Below the pieces are notes generated by a model. That model made no database searches and was not told where the DNA came from. It worked only from the letters and a program-made list of their open reading frames with translations. A program made the translations under genes and the position numbers. Of a stretch of DNA of 64,000 nucleotides, positions 26,893-41,200 are shown piece by piece. The first letter of the stretch is position 1. Every line of letters begins with the position of its first letter. The stretch is from Halictus rubicundus (lineage: Eukaryota; Arthropoda; Insecta; Hymenoptera; Halictidae), in the NCBI RefSeq assembly GCF_050948215.1, contig NW_027489025.1, positions 62,001 through 126,000 of the forward strand, given 5' to 3'.

Positions 26893-29800
26893 ATAGGATA
26901 CGATAGAGGATAGGATAGGATAGAGGATACGATATAGGATTTAATAGGATAGAGGATAGGATACGATAGAGGATAGGATAGGATAGAGGAAAGGATATGA
27001 TAGAGGATAGGATAGGATAGAGGATAGGATAAGATAGAGGATAGGATAGGATAGAGGATAGGATAGGATAGAGGATAGGATAGGATAGAGAATAGGATAG
27101 GATCGAGGATACGATATAGGATTTAATAGGATAGAGGATAGGATACGATAGAGGATAGGATAGGATAGAGGATAGGATAGGATAGAGGAAAGGATAGGAT
27201 AGAGGATAGGATAGGATAGAGGATAGGATAGGGTAGAGGATAGGGTACGATAGCGGATAGGATAGGATAGAGGATAGGATAGGATAGAGGCTGGATATGA
27301 TAGAGGATAGGATATAGGATTGGATAGGATAGAGGATAGGATAGGATAGAGGATAGGATAGGATAGAGGATAGGATAGGATAGAGGATAGGATATGATAG
27401 AGGATAGGATAGGATAGTGGATAGGATAGGATAGAGAATAGGATAGGATCGAGGATAGGATATGATAGTGGATAGGATAGGATAGAGGATAGGATAGGAT
27501 ACAGGATAGGATAGGATAGAGGATACGATATAGGATTGGATAGGATAGAGGATAGGATATGATAGAGGATAGGATAGGATAGAGAATAGGATATAGGATT
27601 GGATAGGATAGAGGATAGAATAGGATAGAGGATAGGATAGGATAGAGGATAGGATACGATAGAGGATAGGATAGGATAGAGGATACGATATAGGATTTAA
27701 TAGGATAGAGGATAGGATACGATAGAGGATAGGATAGGATAGAGGATAGGATAGGATAGAGGATAGTATAGGATAGAGGATAGGATAGGATAGTGGATAG
27801 GATAGGATAGAGGATAGGATAGGATTGAGGATAGGATACGATAGAGGATAGGATAGGATAGAGGATACGATATAGGATTTAATAGGATAGAGGATAGGAT
27901 ACGATAGAGGATAGGATAGGATAGAGGATAGGATAGGATAGAGGAAAGGATAGGATAGAGGATAGGATAGGATAGAGGATAGGATAGGGTAGAGGATAGG
28001 GTACGATAGAGGATAAGGATAGGATAGAGGATAGGATAGGATAGAGGATAGGATAGGATAGAGGATAGGATAGGATAGAGGATAGGATAGGATAGAGGAT
28101 AGGATATGATAGAGGATAGGATAGGATAGAGGATAGGATAAGATAGAGGATAGGATAGGATAGAGGATAGAATAGGATAGAGGATAGGATATGATAGAGG
28201 ATAGGATAGGATAGTGGATAGGATAGGATAGAGAATAGGATAGGATCGAGGATAGGATATGATAGTGGATAGGATAGGATAGAGGATAGGATATGATAGA
28301 GGATAGGATAGGATAGTGGATAGGATAGGATAGAGAATAGGATAGGATCGAGGATAGGATAGGATAGAGGATAGGATAGGATTGAGGATAGGATACGATA
28401 GAGGATAGGATAGGATAGAGGATACGATATAGGATTTAATAGGATAGAGGATAGGATACGATAGAGGATAGGATAGGATAGAGGATAGGATAGGATAGAG
28501 GATAGGATAGGATAGAGGATAGGATATGATAGAGGATGGGATAGGATAGTGGATAGGATAGGATAGAGAATAGGATAGGATCGAGGATAGGATATGATAG
28601 TGGATAGGATAGGATAGAGGATAGGATAGGATACAGGATAGGATAGGATAGAGGATACGATATAGGATTGGATAGGATAGAGGATAGGATATGATAGAGG
28701 ATAGGATAGGATAGAGAATAGGATATAGGATTGGATAGGATAGAGGATAGAATAGGATAGAGGATAGGATAGGATAGAGGATAGGATACGATAGAGGATA
28801 GGATAGGATAGAGGATACGATATAGGATTTAATAGGATAGAGGATAGGATACGATAGAGGATAGGATAGGATAGAGGATAGGATAGGATAGAGGATAGTA
28901 TAGGATAGAGGATAGGATAGGATAGTGGATAGGATAGGATAGAGGATAGGATAGGATTGAGGATAGGATACGATAGAGGATAGGATAGGATAGAGGATAC
29001 GATATAGGATTTAATAGGATAGAGGATAGGATACGATAGAGGATAGGATAGGATAGAGGATAGGATAGGATAGAGGAAAGGATAGGATAGAGGATAGGAT
29101 AGGATAGAGGATAGGATAGGGTAGAGGATAGGGTACGATAGAGGATAAGGATAGGATAGAGGATAGGATAGGATAGAGGATAGGATAGGATAGAGGATAG
29201 GATAGGATAGAGGATAGGATAGGATAGAGGATAGGATATGATAGAGGATAGGATAGGATAGAGGATAGGATAAGATAGAGGATAGGATAGGATAGAGGAT
29301 AGGATAGGATAGAGGATAGGATAGGATAGAGAATAGGATAGGATCGAGGATAGGGTAGGATAGAGGATAGGATAGGATTGAGGATAGGATACGATAGAGG
29401 ATAGGATAGGATAGAGGATACGATATAGGATTTAATAGGATAGAGGATAGGATATGGTAGAGGATAGGATAGGATAGAGAATAGGATATAGGATTGGATA
29501 GGATAGAGGATAGAATAGGATAGAGGATAGGATAGGATAGAGGATGGGATATGATAGAGGATAGGATAGGATAGAGGATAGGATAAGATAGAGGATAGGA
29601 CAGGATAGAGGATAGGATAGGATAGAGGATAGGATAGGATAGAGAATAGGATAGGATCGAGGATAGGATAGGATAGAGGATAGGATAGGATAGAGGATAT
29701 GATAGGATAGAGGATAGGATAGGATAGAGGATAGGATAGGATAGAGGATAGGCTAGGATAGAGGATAGGATAGGATTGAGGATAGAATAGGATAGAGGAT

Positions 29801-30156
29801 AGGATATGATAGAGGATAGGATAGGATAGTGGATAGGATAGGATAGAGAATAGGATAGGATCGAGGATAGGATATGATAGTGGATAGGATAGGATAGAGG
29901 ATAGGATATGATAGAGGATAGGATAGGATAGTGGATAGGATAGGATAGAGAATAGGATAGGATCGAGGATAGGATAGGATAGAGGATAGGATAGGATTGA
30001 GGATAGGATACGATAGAGGATAGGATAGGATAGAGGATACGATATAGGATTTAATAGGATAGAGGATAGGATACGATAGAGGATAGGATAGGATAGAGGA
30101 TAGGATAGGATAGAGGATAGGATAGGATAGAGGATAGGATAGGATAGTGGATAGGA
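26893..30156 (+). repeat. Segmental duplicate A of a 5,388-bp-offset pair
   Basis: About 3.26 kb is repeated at 32281-35544. Marks in register include the ATTTAAT composite (26941 and 32329), GATCGAGG (27103 and 32491), GATGGGATAGG (28536 and 33924) and GATGGGATATGATAG (29544 and 34932). Both boundaries are sharp: 26892 against 32280 (GAGGATA versus GAGAATA) and 30157 against 35545 (GTGGATAGGAAAGG versus GTGGATAGGATAGG). One private substitution was seen, TATGGTAG at 29457 against TATGATAG. No gene. Confidence 0.88.
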
Positions 30157-32280
30157 AAGGATAGAGGATAGGATAGGATATGATAGTGGATAGGATAGGA
30201 TAGAGGATAGGATAGGATACAGGATAGGATATGATAGAGGATACGATATAGGATTGGATAGGATAGAGGATAGGATATGATAGAGGATAGGATAGGATAG
30301 AGAATAGGATATAGGATTGGATAGGATAGAGGATAGAATAGGATAGAGGATAGGATAGGATAGAGGAAAGGATATGATAGAGGATAGGATAGGATAGAGG
30401 ATAGGATAAGATAGAGGATAGGATAGGATAGAGGATAGGATAGGATAGAGGATAGGATAGGATAGAGAATAGGATAGGATCGAGGATAGGATATAGGATT
30501 TAATAGGATAGAGGATAGGATACGATAGAGGATAGGATAGGATAGAGGATAGGATAGGATAGAGGAAAGGATAGGATAGAGGATAGGATAGGATAGAGGA
30601 TAGGATAGGGTAGAGGATAGGGTACGATAGCGGATAGGATAGGATAGAGGATAGGATAGGATAGAGGCTGGATATGATAGAGGATAGGATATAGGATTGG
30701 ATAGGATAGAGGATAGGATAGGATAGAGGATAGGATAGGATAGAGGATAGGATAGGATAGAGGATAGGATATGATAGAGGATAGGATAGGATAGTGGATA
30801 GGATAGGATAGAGAATAGGATAGGATCGAGGATAGGATATGATAGTGGATAGGATAGGATAGAGGATAGGATAGGATACAGGATAGGATAGGATAGAGGA
30901 TACGATATAGGATTTGATAGGATAGAGGATAGGATATGATAGAGGATAGGATAGGATAGAGAATAGGATATAGGATTGGATAGGATAGAGGATAGAATAG
31001 GATAGAGGATAGGATAGGATAGAGGATAGGATACGATAGAGGATAGGATAGGATAGAGGATAGAATAGGATAGAGGATAGGATAGGATAGAGGATAGGAT
31101 ACGATAGAGGATAGGATAGGATAGAGGATACGATATAGGATTTAATAGGATAGAGGATAGGATACGATAGAGGATAGGATAGGATAGAGGATAGGATAGG
31201 ATAGAGGATAGTATAGGATAGAGGATAGGATAGGATAGTGGATAGGATAGGATAGAGGATAGGATATGATAGAGGATAGGATAGGATAGAGAATAGGATA
31301 TAGGATTGGATAGGATAGAGGATAGAATAGGATAGAGGATAGGATAGGATAGAGGATAGGATATGATAGAGGATATGATAGGATAGAGGATAGGATAAGA
31401 TAGAGGATAGGATAGGATAGAGGGTAGGATAGGATAGAGGATAGAATAGGATAGAGGATAGGATATGATTGAGGATAGGATACGATAGAGGATAGGATAG
31501 GATAGAGGATACGATATAGGATTTAATAGGATAGAGGATAGGATACGATAGAGGATAGGATAGGATAGAGGATAGGATAGGATAGAGGAAAGGATAGGAT
31601 AGAGGATAGGATAGGATAGAGGATAGGATAGGGTAGAGGATAGGGTACGATAGAGGATAAGGATAGGATAGAGGATAGGATAGGATAGAGGATAGGATAG
31701 GATAGAGGATAGGATAGGATAGAGGATAGAATAGGATAGAGGATAGGATAGGATAGAGGATAGGATATGATAGAGGATAGGATAGGATAGAGGATAGGAT
31801 AGGATAGAGAATAGGATAGGATGGAGGATAGGATAGGATAGAGGATAGGATAGGATAGGATAGAGGATAGGATAGGATAGAGAATAGGATAGGATATAGG
31901 ATACGATAGGATAGAGGATAGGATAGGATAGAGAATAGGATATAGGATTGGATAGGATAGAGGATAGGATAGAATACGATAGAGGATAGGATAGGATAGA
32001 GCATAGGATATGATAGAGGATAGGATAGGATAGAGGTTACGATATAGGATTTAATAGGATAGAGGATAGGATACGATAGAGGATAGGATAGGATAGAGGA
32101 TAGGATAGGATAGAGAATAGGATATAGGATTGGATAGGATAGCGGATAGTATAGGATAGAGGATAGGATAGGATGGAGGCTGGATATGATAGAGGATAGG
32201 ATATAGGATTGGATAGGATAGAGGATAGGATAGGATAGAGGATAGGATAGGATAGGATAGAGGATAGGATAGGATAGAGA
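30157..32280 (+). repeat. Satellite including the source of the 4.3/4.6-kb-offset copy
   Basis: No gene. From about 31255 to 31468 it matches 35552-35765 at 4,297 bp. From 31469 to 32278 it matches 36067-36876 at 4,598 bp. Marks are GAGGGTAGG (31422 and 35719), GGGTACG (31643 and 36241), AGAATACGATAG (31972 and 36570) and AGCGGATAGTATAGG (32142 and 36740). The 301-bp jump means the right-hand copy carries extra units at about 35766-36066, or the left one lost them. A second copy of the GATGGAGGCTGG variant lies near 32174. Confidence 0.82.
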
Positions 32281-35200
32281 ATAGGATACGATAGAGGATA
32301 GGATAGGATAGAGGATACGATATAGGATTTAATAGGATAGAGGATAGGATACGATAGAGGATAGGATAGGATAGAGGAAAGGATATGATAGAGGATAGGA
32401 TAGGATAGAGGATAGGATAAGATAGAGGATAGGATAGGATAGAGGATAGGATAGGATAGAGGATAGGATAGGATAGAGAATAGGATAGGATCGAGGATAC
32501 GATATAGGATTTAATAGGATAGAGGATAGGATACGATAGAGGATAGGATAGGATAGAGGATAGGATAGGATAGAGGAAAGGATAGGATAGAGGATAGGAT
32601 AGGATAGAGGATAGGATAGGGTAGAGGATAGGGTACGATAGCGGATAGGATAGGATAGAGGATAGGATAGGATAGAGGCTGGATATGATAGAGGATAGGA
32701 TATAGGATTGGATAGGATAGAGGATAGGATAGGATAGAGGATAGGATAGGATAGAGGATAGGATAGGATAGAGGATAGGATATGATAGAGGATAGGATAG
32801 GATAGTGGATAGGATAGGATAGAGAATAGGATAGGATCGAGGATAGGATATGATAGTGGATAGGATAGGATAGAGGATAGGATAGGATACAGGATAGGAT
32901 AGGATAGAGGATACGATATAGGATTGGATAGGATAGAGGATAGGATATGATAGAGGATAGGATAGGATAGAGAATAGGATATAGGATTGGATAGGATAGA
33001 GGATAGAATAGGATAGAGGATAGGATAGGATAGAGGATAGGATACGATAGAGGATAGGATAGGATAGAGGATACGATATAGGATTTAATAGGATAGAGGA
33101 TAGGATACGATAGAGGATAGGATAGGATAGAGGATAGGATAGGATAGAGGATAGTATAGGATAGAGGATAGGATAGGATAGTGGATAGGATAGGATAGAG
33201 GATAGGATAGGATTGAGGATAGGATACGATAGAGGATAGGATAGGATAGAGGATACGATATAGGATTTAATAGGATAGAGGATAGGATACGATAGAGGAT
33301 AGGATAGGATAGAGGATAGGATAGGATAGAGGAAAGGATAGGATAGAGGATAGGATAGGATAGAGGATAGGATAGGGTAGAGGATAGGGTACGATAGAGG
33401 ATAAGGATAGGATAGAGGATAGGATAGGATAGAGGATAGGATAGGATAGAGGATAGGATAGGATAGAGGATAGGATAGGATAGAGGATAGGATATGATAG
33501 AGGATAGGATAGGATAGAGGATAGGATAAGATAGAGGATAGGATAGGATAGAGGATAGAATAGGATAGAGGATAGGATATGATAGAGGATAGGATAGGAT
33601 AGTGGATAGGATAGGATAGAGAATAGGATAGGATCGAGGATAGGATATGATAGTGGATAGGATAGGATAGAGGATAGGATATGATAGAGGATAGGATAGG
33701 ATAGTGGATAGGATAGGATAGAGAATAGGATAGGATCGAGGATAGGATAGGATAGAGGATAGGATAGGATTGAGGATAGGATACGATAGAGGATAGGATA
33801 GGATAGAGGATACGATATAGGATTTAATAGGATAGAGGATAGGATACGATAGAGGATAGGATAGGATAGAGGATAGGATAGGATAGAGGATAGGATAGGA
33901 TAGAGGATAGGATATGATAGAGGATGGGATAGGATAGTGGATAGGATAGGATAGAGAATAGGATAGGATCGAGGATAGGATATGATAGTGGATAGGATAG
34001 GATAGAGGATAGGATAGGATACAGGATAGGATAGGATAGAGGATACGATATAGGATTGGATAGGATAGAGGATAGGATATGATAGAGGATAGGATAGGAT
34101 AGAGAATAGGATATAGGATTGGATAGGATAGAGGATAGAATAGGATAGAGGATAGGATAGGATAGAGGATAGGATACGATAGAGGATAGGATAGGATAGA
34201 GGATACGATATAGGATTTAATAGGATAGAGGATAGGATACGATAGAGGATAGGATAGGATAGAGGATAGGATAGGATAGAGGATAGTATAGGATAGAGGA
34301 TAGGATAGGATAGTGGATAGGATAGGATAGAGGATAGGATAGGATTGAGGATAGGATACGATAGAGGATAGGATAGGATAGAGGATACGATATAGGATTT
34401 AATAGGATAGAGGATAGGATACGATAGAGGATAGGATAGGATAGAGGATAGGATAGGATAGAGGAAAGGATAGGATAGAGGATAGGATAGGATAGAGGAT
34501 AGGATAGGGTAGAGGATAGGGTACGATAGAGGATAAGGATAGGATAGAGGATAGGATAGGATAGAGGATAGGATAGGATAGAGGATAGGATAGGATAGAG
34601 GATAGGATAGGATAGAGGATAGGATATGATAGAGGATAGGATAGGATAGAGGATAGGATAAGATAGAGGATAGGATAGGATAGAGGATAGGATAGGATAG
34701 AGGATAGGATAGGATAGAGAATAGGATAGGATCGAGGATAGGGTAGGATAGAGGATAGGATAGGATTGAGGATAGGATACGATAGAGGATAGGATAGGAT
34801 AGAGGATACGATATAGGATTTAATAGGATAGAGGATAGGATATGATAGAGGATAGGATAGGATAGAGAATAGGATATAGGATTGGATAGGATAGAGGATA
34901 GAATAGGATAGAGGATAGGATAGGATAGAGGATGGGATATGATAGAGGATAGGATAGGATAGAGGATAGGATAAGATAGAGGATAGGACAGGATAGAGGA
35001 TAGGATAGGATAGAGGATAGGATAGGATAGAGAATAGGATAGGATCGAGGATAGGATAGGATAGAGGATAGGATAGGATAGAGGATATGATAGGATAGAG
35101 GATAGGATAGGATAGAGGATAGGATAGGATAGAGGATAGGCTAGGATAGAGGATAGGATAGGATTGAGGATAGAATAGGATAGAGGATAGGATATGATAG

Positions 35201-35544
35201 AGGATAGGATAGGATAGTGGATAGGATAGGATAGAGAATAGGATAGGATCGAGGATAGGATATGATAGTGGATAGGATAGGATAGAGGATAGGATATGAT
35301 AGAGGATAGGATAGGATAGTGGATAGGATAGGATAGAGAATAGGATAGGATCGAGGATAGGATAGGATAGAGGATAGGATAGGATTGAGGATAGGATACG
35401 ATAGAGGATAGGATAGGATAGAGGATACGATATAGGATTTAATAGGATAGAGGATAGGATACGATAGAGGATAGGATAGGATAGAGGATAGGATAGGATA
35501 GAGGATAGGATAGGATAGAGGATAGGATAGGATAGTGGATAGGA
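32281..35544 (+). repeat. Segmental duplicate B of the 5,388-bp-offset pair
   Basis: This is the second copy of 26893-30156, of the same length and nearly identical at every marker checked. The two copies are separated by 2,124 bp of other satellite blocks, so the arrangement is a 5.4-kb unit with a partly replaced interior rather than a simple head-to-tail doubling. Confidence 0.88.
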
Positions 35545-37940
35545 TAGGATAGAGGATAGGATATGATAGAGGATAGGATAGGATAGAGAATAGGATATAG
35601 GATTGGATAGGATAGAGGATAGAATAGGATAGAGGATAGGATAGGATAGAGGATAGGATATGATAGAGGATATGATAGGATAGAGGATAGGATAAGATAG
35701 AGGATAGGATAGGATAGAGGGTAGGATAGGATAGAGGATAGAATAGGATAGAGGATAGGATATGATAGAGGATAGGATAGGATAGTGGATAGGATACGAT
35801 AGAGGATAGGATAGGATAGAGGATACGATATAGGATTTAATAGGATAGAGGATAGGATACGATAGAGGATAGGATAGGATAGAGGATAGGATAGGATAGA
35901 GGATAGGATATGATAGAGGATATGATAGGATAGAGGATAGGATAAGATAGAGGATAGGATAGGATAGAGGATGGGTTAGGATAGAGGATAATATAGGATA
36001 GAGGATAGGATAGGATTGAGGATAGGATACGATAGAGGATAATATAGGATAGAGGATAGGATACGATTGAGGATAGGATACGATAGAGGATAGGATAGGA
36101 TAGAGGATACGATATAGGATTTAATAGGATAGAGGATAGGATACGATAGAGGATAGGATAGGATAGAGGATAGGATAGGATAGAGGAAAGGATAGGATAG
36201 AGGATAGGATAGGATAGAGGATAGGATAGGGTAGAGGATAGGGTACGATAGAGGATAAGGATAGGATAGAGGATAGGATAGGATAGAGGATAGGATAGGA
36301 TAGAGGATAGGATAGGATAGAGGATAGAATAGGATAGAGGATAGGATAGGATAGAGGATAGGATATGATAGAGGATAGGATAGGATAGAGGATAGGATAG
36401 GATAGAGAATAGGATAGGATGGAGGATAGGATAGGATAGAGGATAGGATAGGATAGGATAGAGGATAGGATAGGATAGAGAATAGGATAGGATATAGGAT
36501 ACGATAGGATAGAGGATAGGATAGGATAGAGAATAGGATATAGGATTGGATAGGATAGAGGATAGGATAGAATACGATAGAGGATAGGATAGGATAGAGC
36601 ATAGGATATGATAGAGGATAGGATAGGATAGAGGTTACGATATAGGATTTAATAGGATAGAGGATAGGATACGATAGAGGATAGGATAGGATAGAGGATA
36701 GGATAGGATAGAGAATAGGATATAGGATTGGATAGGATAGCGGATAGTATAGGATAGAGGATAGGATAGGATGGAGGCTGGATATGATAGAGGATAGGAT
36801 ATAGGATTGGATAGGATAGAGGATAGGATAGGATAGAGGATAGGATAGGATAGGATAGAGGATAGGATAGGATAGGATAGAGGATAGGATAGGATAGAGG
36901 ATAGGATATGATAGAGGATAGGATAGGATAGTGGATAGGATAGGATAGAGAATAGGATAGGATAGGGGATAGGATAGGATAGAGGATAGGATAGGATAGA
37001 GGATAGGATAGGATAGAGGATGGGATAGGATAGAGGATAATATAGGATAGAGGATAGGATAGGATAGAGCATAGGATATGATAGAGGATAGGATAGGATA
37101 GAGGATAGGATAGGATAGGATGGAGGATAGGATAGGATAGAGAATAGGATAGGATAGAGGATTTGATAGGATAGAGGATAGGATAGGATAGAGAATAGGA
37201 TATAGGATTGGATAGGATAGCGGATAGGATAGGGTAGAGGATAGGATAGGATAGAGGATAGGATATAGGATTGGATAGGATAGAGGATAGGATAGGATAG
37301 GATAGAGCATAGGATATGATAGAGGATAGGATAGGATAGAGGATAGGATAGGATAGAGGTTACGATATAGGATTTAATAGGATAGAGGATAGGATACGAT
37401 AGAGGATAGGATAGGATAGAGGATAGGATAGGATAGAGGCTGGATATGATAGAGGATAGGATATAGGATTGGATAGGATAGAGGATAGGATAGGATAGAG
37501 GATAGGATAGGATAGAGGATAGGATATGATAGAGGATAGGATAGGATAGTGGATAGGATAGGATAGAGAATAGGATAGGATAGGGGATAGGATAGGATAG
37601 AGGATAGGATAGGATAGAGGATAGGATAGGATAGAGGATGGGATAGGATAGAGGATAATATAGGATAGAGGATAGGATAGGATAGAGCATAGGATATGAT
37701 AGAGGATAGGATAGGATAGAGGATAGGATAGGATAGAGGATAGGATAGGATAGAGGATAGGATAGGATAGTGGATAGGATAGGATAGAGAATAGGATAGG
37801 ATAGGGGATAGGATAGGATAGAGGATAGGATAGGATAGAGGATAGGATAGGATAGAGGATGGGATAGGATAGAGGATAATATAGGATAGAGGATAGGATA
37901 GGATAGAGGATAGGATAGGATAGAGGATAGGATAGGATAG
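35545..37940 (+). repeat. Satellite with copies of the 31-32 kb and 41-42 kb blocks
   Basis: No gene. Positions up to 36876 match 31.25-32.28 kb as described for that block. GGGTTAGG at 35973 and the composite at 36121 also match 41769 and 41917 (offset 5,796), while GGGTACG at 36241 matches 41935 (offset 5,694). The 102-bp difference is six monomers. From 36877 the TAGGGGATAGG, GATGGGATAGG and GGATAATATAGG variants become frequent. Confidence 0.82.
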
Positions 37941-40900
37941 AGGATAGGACAGGATAGAGGGTGGATAGGATAGAGAATAGGATAGGATCGAGGATAGGGT
38001 AGGATAGAGGATATGATAGGATAGAGGATAGGATAGGATAGAGGATAGGATAGGATAGAGGATAGGCTAGGATAGAGGATAGGATAGGATAGAGGATAGA
38101 ATAGGATAGAGGATAGGATATGATAGAGGATAGGATAGGATAGTGGATAGGATAGGATAGAGAATAGGATAGGATCGAGGATAGGATATGATAGTGGATA
38201 GGATAGGATAGAGGATAGGATATGATAGAGGATAGGATAGGATAGTGGATAGGATAGGATAGAGAATAGGATAGGATCGAGGATAGGATAGGATAGAGGA
38301 TAGGATAGGATTGAGGATAGGATACGATAGAGGATAGGATAGGATAGAGGATACGATATAGGATTTAATAGGATAGAGGATAGGATACGATAGAGGATAG
38401 GATAGGATAGAGGATAGGATAGGATAGAGGATAGGATAGGATAGAGGATAGGATAGGATAGTGGATAGGAAAGGATAGAGGATAGGATAGGATATGATAG
38501 TGGATAGGATAGGATAGAGGATAGGATAGGATACAGGATAGGATAGGATAGAGGATACGATATAGGATTGGATAGGATAGAGGATAGGATATGATAGAGG
38601 ATAGGATAGGATAGAGAATAGGATATAGGATTGGATAGGATAGAGGATAGAATAGGATAGAGGATAGGATAGGATAGAGGATAGGATACGATAGAGGATA
38701 GGATAGGATAGAGGATAGGATAGGATAGAGGAAAGGATAGGATAGAGGATAGGATAGGATAGAGGATAGGATAGGGTAGAGGATAGGGTACGATAGCGGA
38801 TAGGATAGGATAGAGGATAGGATAGGATAGAGGCTGGATATGATAGAGGATAGGATATAGGATTGGATAGGATAGGGGATAGGATAGGATAGAGGATAGG
38901 ATAGGATAGAGGATAGGATAGGATAGAGGATGGGATAGGATAGAGGATAATATAGGATAGAGGATAGGATAGGATAGAGGATAGAATAGGATAGAGGATA
39001 GGATATGATAGAGGATAGGATAGGATAGTGGATAGGATAGGATAGAGAATAGGATAGGATCGAGGATAGGATATGATAGTGGATAGGATAGGATAGAGGA
39101 TAGGATATGATAGAGGATAGGATAGGATAGTGGATAGGATAGGATAGAGAATAGGATAGGATCGAGGATAGGATAGGATAGAGGATAGGATAGGATTGAG
39201 GATAGGATACGATAGAGGATAGGATAGGATAGAGGATACGATATAGGATTTAATAGGATAGAGGATAGGATACGATAGAGGATAGGATAGGATAGAGGAT
39301 AGGATAGGATAGAGGATAGGATAGGATAGAGGATAGGATAGGATAGTGGATAGGAAAGGATAGAGGATAGGATAGGATATGATAGTGGATAGGATAGGAT
39401 AGAGGATAGGATAGGATACAGGATAGGATAGGATAGAGGATACGATATAGGATTGGATAGGATAGAGGATAGGATATGATAGAGGATAGGATAGGATAGA
39501 GAATAGGATATAGGATTGGATAGGATAGAGGATAGAATAGGATAGAGGATAGGATAGGATAGAGGATAGGATACGATAGAGGATAGGATAGGATAGAGGA
39601 TAGGATAGGATAGAGGAAAGGATAGGATAGAGGATAGGATAGGATAGAGGATAGGATAGGGTAGAGGATAGGGTACGATAGCGGATAGGATAGGATAGAG
39701 GATAGGATAGGATAGAGGCTGGATATGATAGAGGATAGGATATAGGATTGGATAGGATAGGGGATAGGATAGGATAGAGGATAGGATAGGATAGAGGATA
39801 GGATAGGATAGAGGATGGGATAGGATAGAGGATAATATAGGATAGAGGATAGGATAGGATAGAGGATAGGATAGGATAGAGGATAGGATAGGATAGAGGA
39901 TAGGACAGGATAGAGGGTGGATAGGATAGAGAATAGGATAGGATCGAGGATAGGATAGGATAGAGGATATGATAGGATAGAGGATAGGATAGGATAGAGG
40001 ATAGGATAGGATAGAGGATAGGCTAGGATAGAGGATAGGATAGGATAGAGGATAGAATAGGATAGAGGATAGGATATGATAGAGGATAGGATAGGATAGT
40101 GGATAGGATAGGATAGAGAATAGGATAGGATCGAGGATAGGATATGATAGTGGATAGGATAGGATAGAGGATAGGATATGATAGAGGATAGGATAGGATA
40201 GTGGATAGGATAGGATAGAGAATAGGATAGGATCGAGGATAGGATAGGATAGAGGATAGGATAGGATTGAGGATAGGATACGATAGAGGATAGGATAGGA
40301 TAGAGGATACGATATAGGATTTAATAGGATAGAGGATAGGATACGATAGAGGATAGGATAGGATAGAGGATAGGATAGGATAGAGGATAGGATAGGATAG
40401 AGGATAGGATAGGATAGTGGATAGGAAAGGATAGAGGATAGGATAGGATATGATAGTGGATAGGATAGGATAGAGGATAGGATAGGATACAGGATAGGAT
40501 AGGATAGAGGATACGATATAGGATTGGATAGGATAGAGGATAGGATATGATAGAGGATAGGATAGGATAGAGAATAGGATATAGGATTGGATAGGATAGA
40601 GGATAGAATAGGATAGAGGATAGGATAGGATAGAGGATAGGATACGATAGAGGATAGGATAGGATAGAGGATAGGATAGGATAGAGGAAAGGATAGGATA
40701 GAGGATAGGATAGGATAGAGGATAGGATAGGGTAGAGGATAGGGTACGATAGCGGATAGGATAGGATAGAGGATAGGATAGGATAGAGGCTGGATATGAT
40801 AGAGGATAGGATATAGGATTGGATAGGATAGAGGATAGGATAGGATAGAGGATAGGATAGGATAGAGGATAGGATAGGATAGAGGATAGGATATGATAGA

Positions 40901-41200
40901 GGATAGGATAGGATAGTGGATAGGATAGGATAGAGAATAGGATAGGATCGAGGATAGGATATGATAGTGGATAGGATAGGATAGAGGATAGGATAGGATA
41001 CAGGATAGGATAGGATAGAGGATACGATATAGGATTGGATAGGATAGAGGATAGGATATGATAGAGGATAGGATAGGATAGAGAATAGGATATAGGATTG
41101 GATAGGATAGAGGATAGAATAGGATAGAGGATAGGATAGGATAGAGGATAGGATACGATAGAGGATAGGATAGGATAGAGGATAGAATAGGATAGAGGAT
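37941..41200 (+). repeat. Higher-order repeat, three copies spaced 885 and 1,071 bp
   Basis: The ATTTAAT composite at 38365, 39250 and 40321, and GATAGCGG at 38796, 39681 and 40752, share spacings of 885 and 1,071 bp. GAGGGTGGATAGG at about 37961 and 39917 spans two units (1,956 bp). The 186-bp difference is mostly the presence of the GGACAGG, GAGGGTGG and GATATGATAGG units before the third copy. All three copies read open on the - strand and so lie inside the longest non-coding ORF of the window. Confidence 0.84.

Noticed and set aside
29011..32004. - strand ORF of 997 codons
   Set aside because: The start is a CAT in an AGCATAGG variant and the stop is the TTA of the TTTAAT composite. It has the same repeat peptide as all the others and no sign of a real gene.
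35973..35980. Telomere-like GGGTTAGG, also near 41769, 58912 and 61742
   Set aside because: These are single copies created by two substitutions in a GGATAGG context. No tandem TTAGGG array is present.
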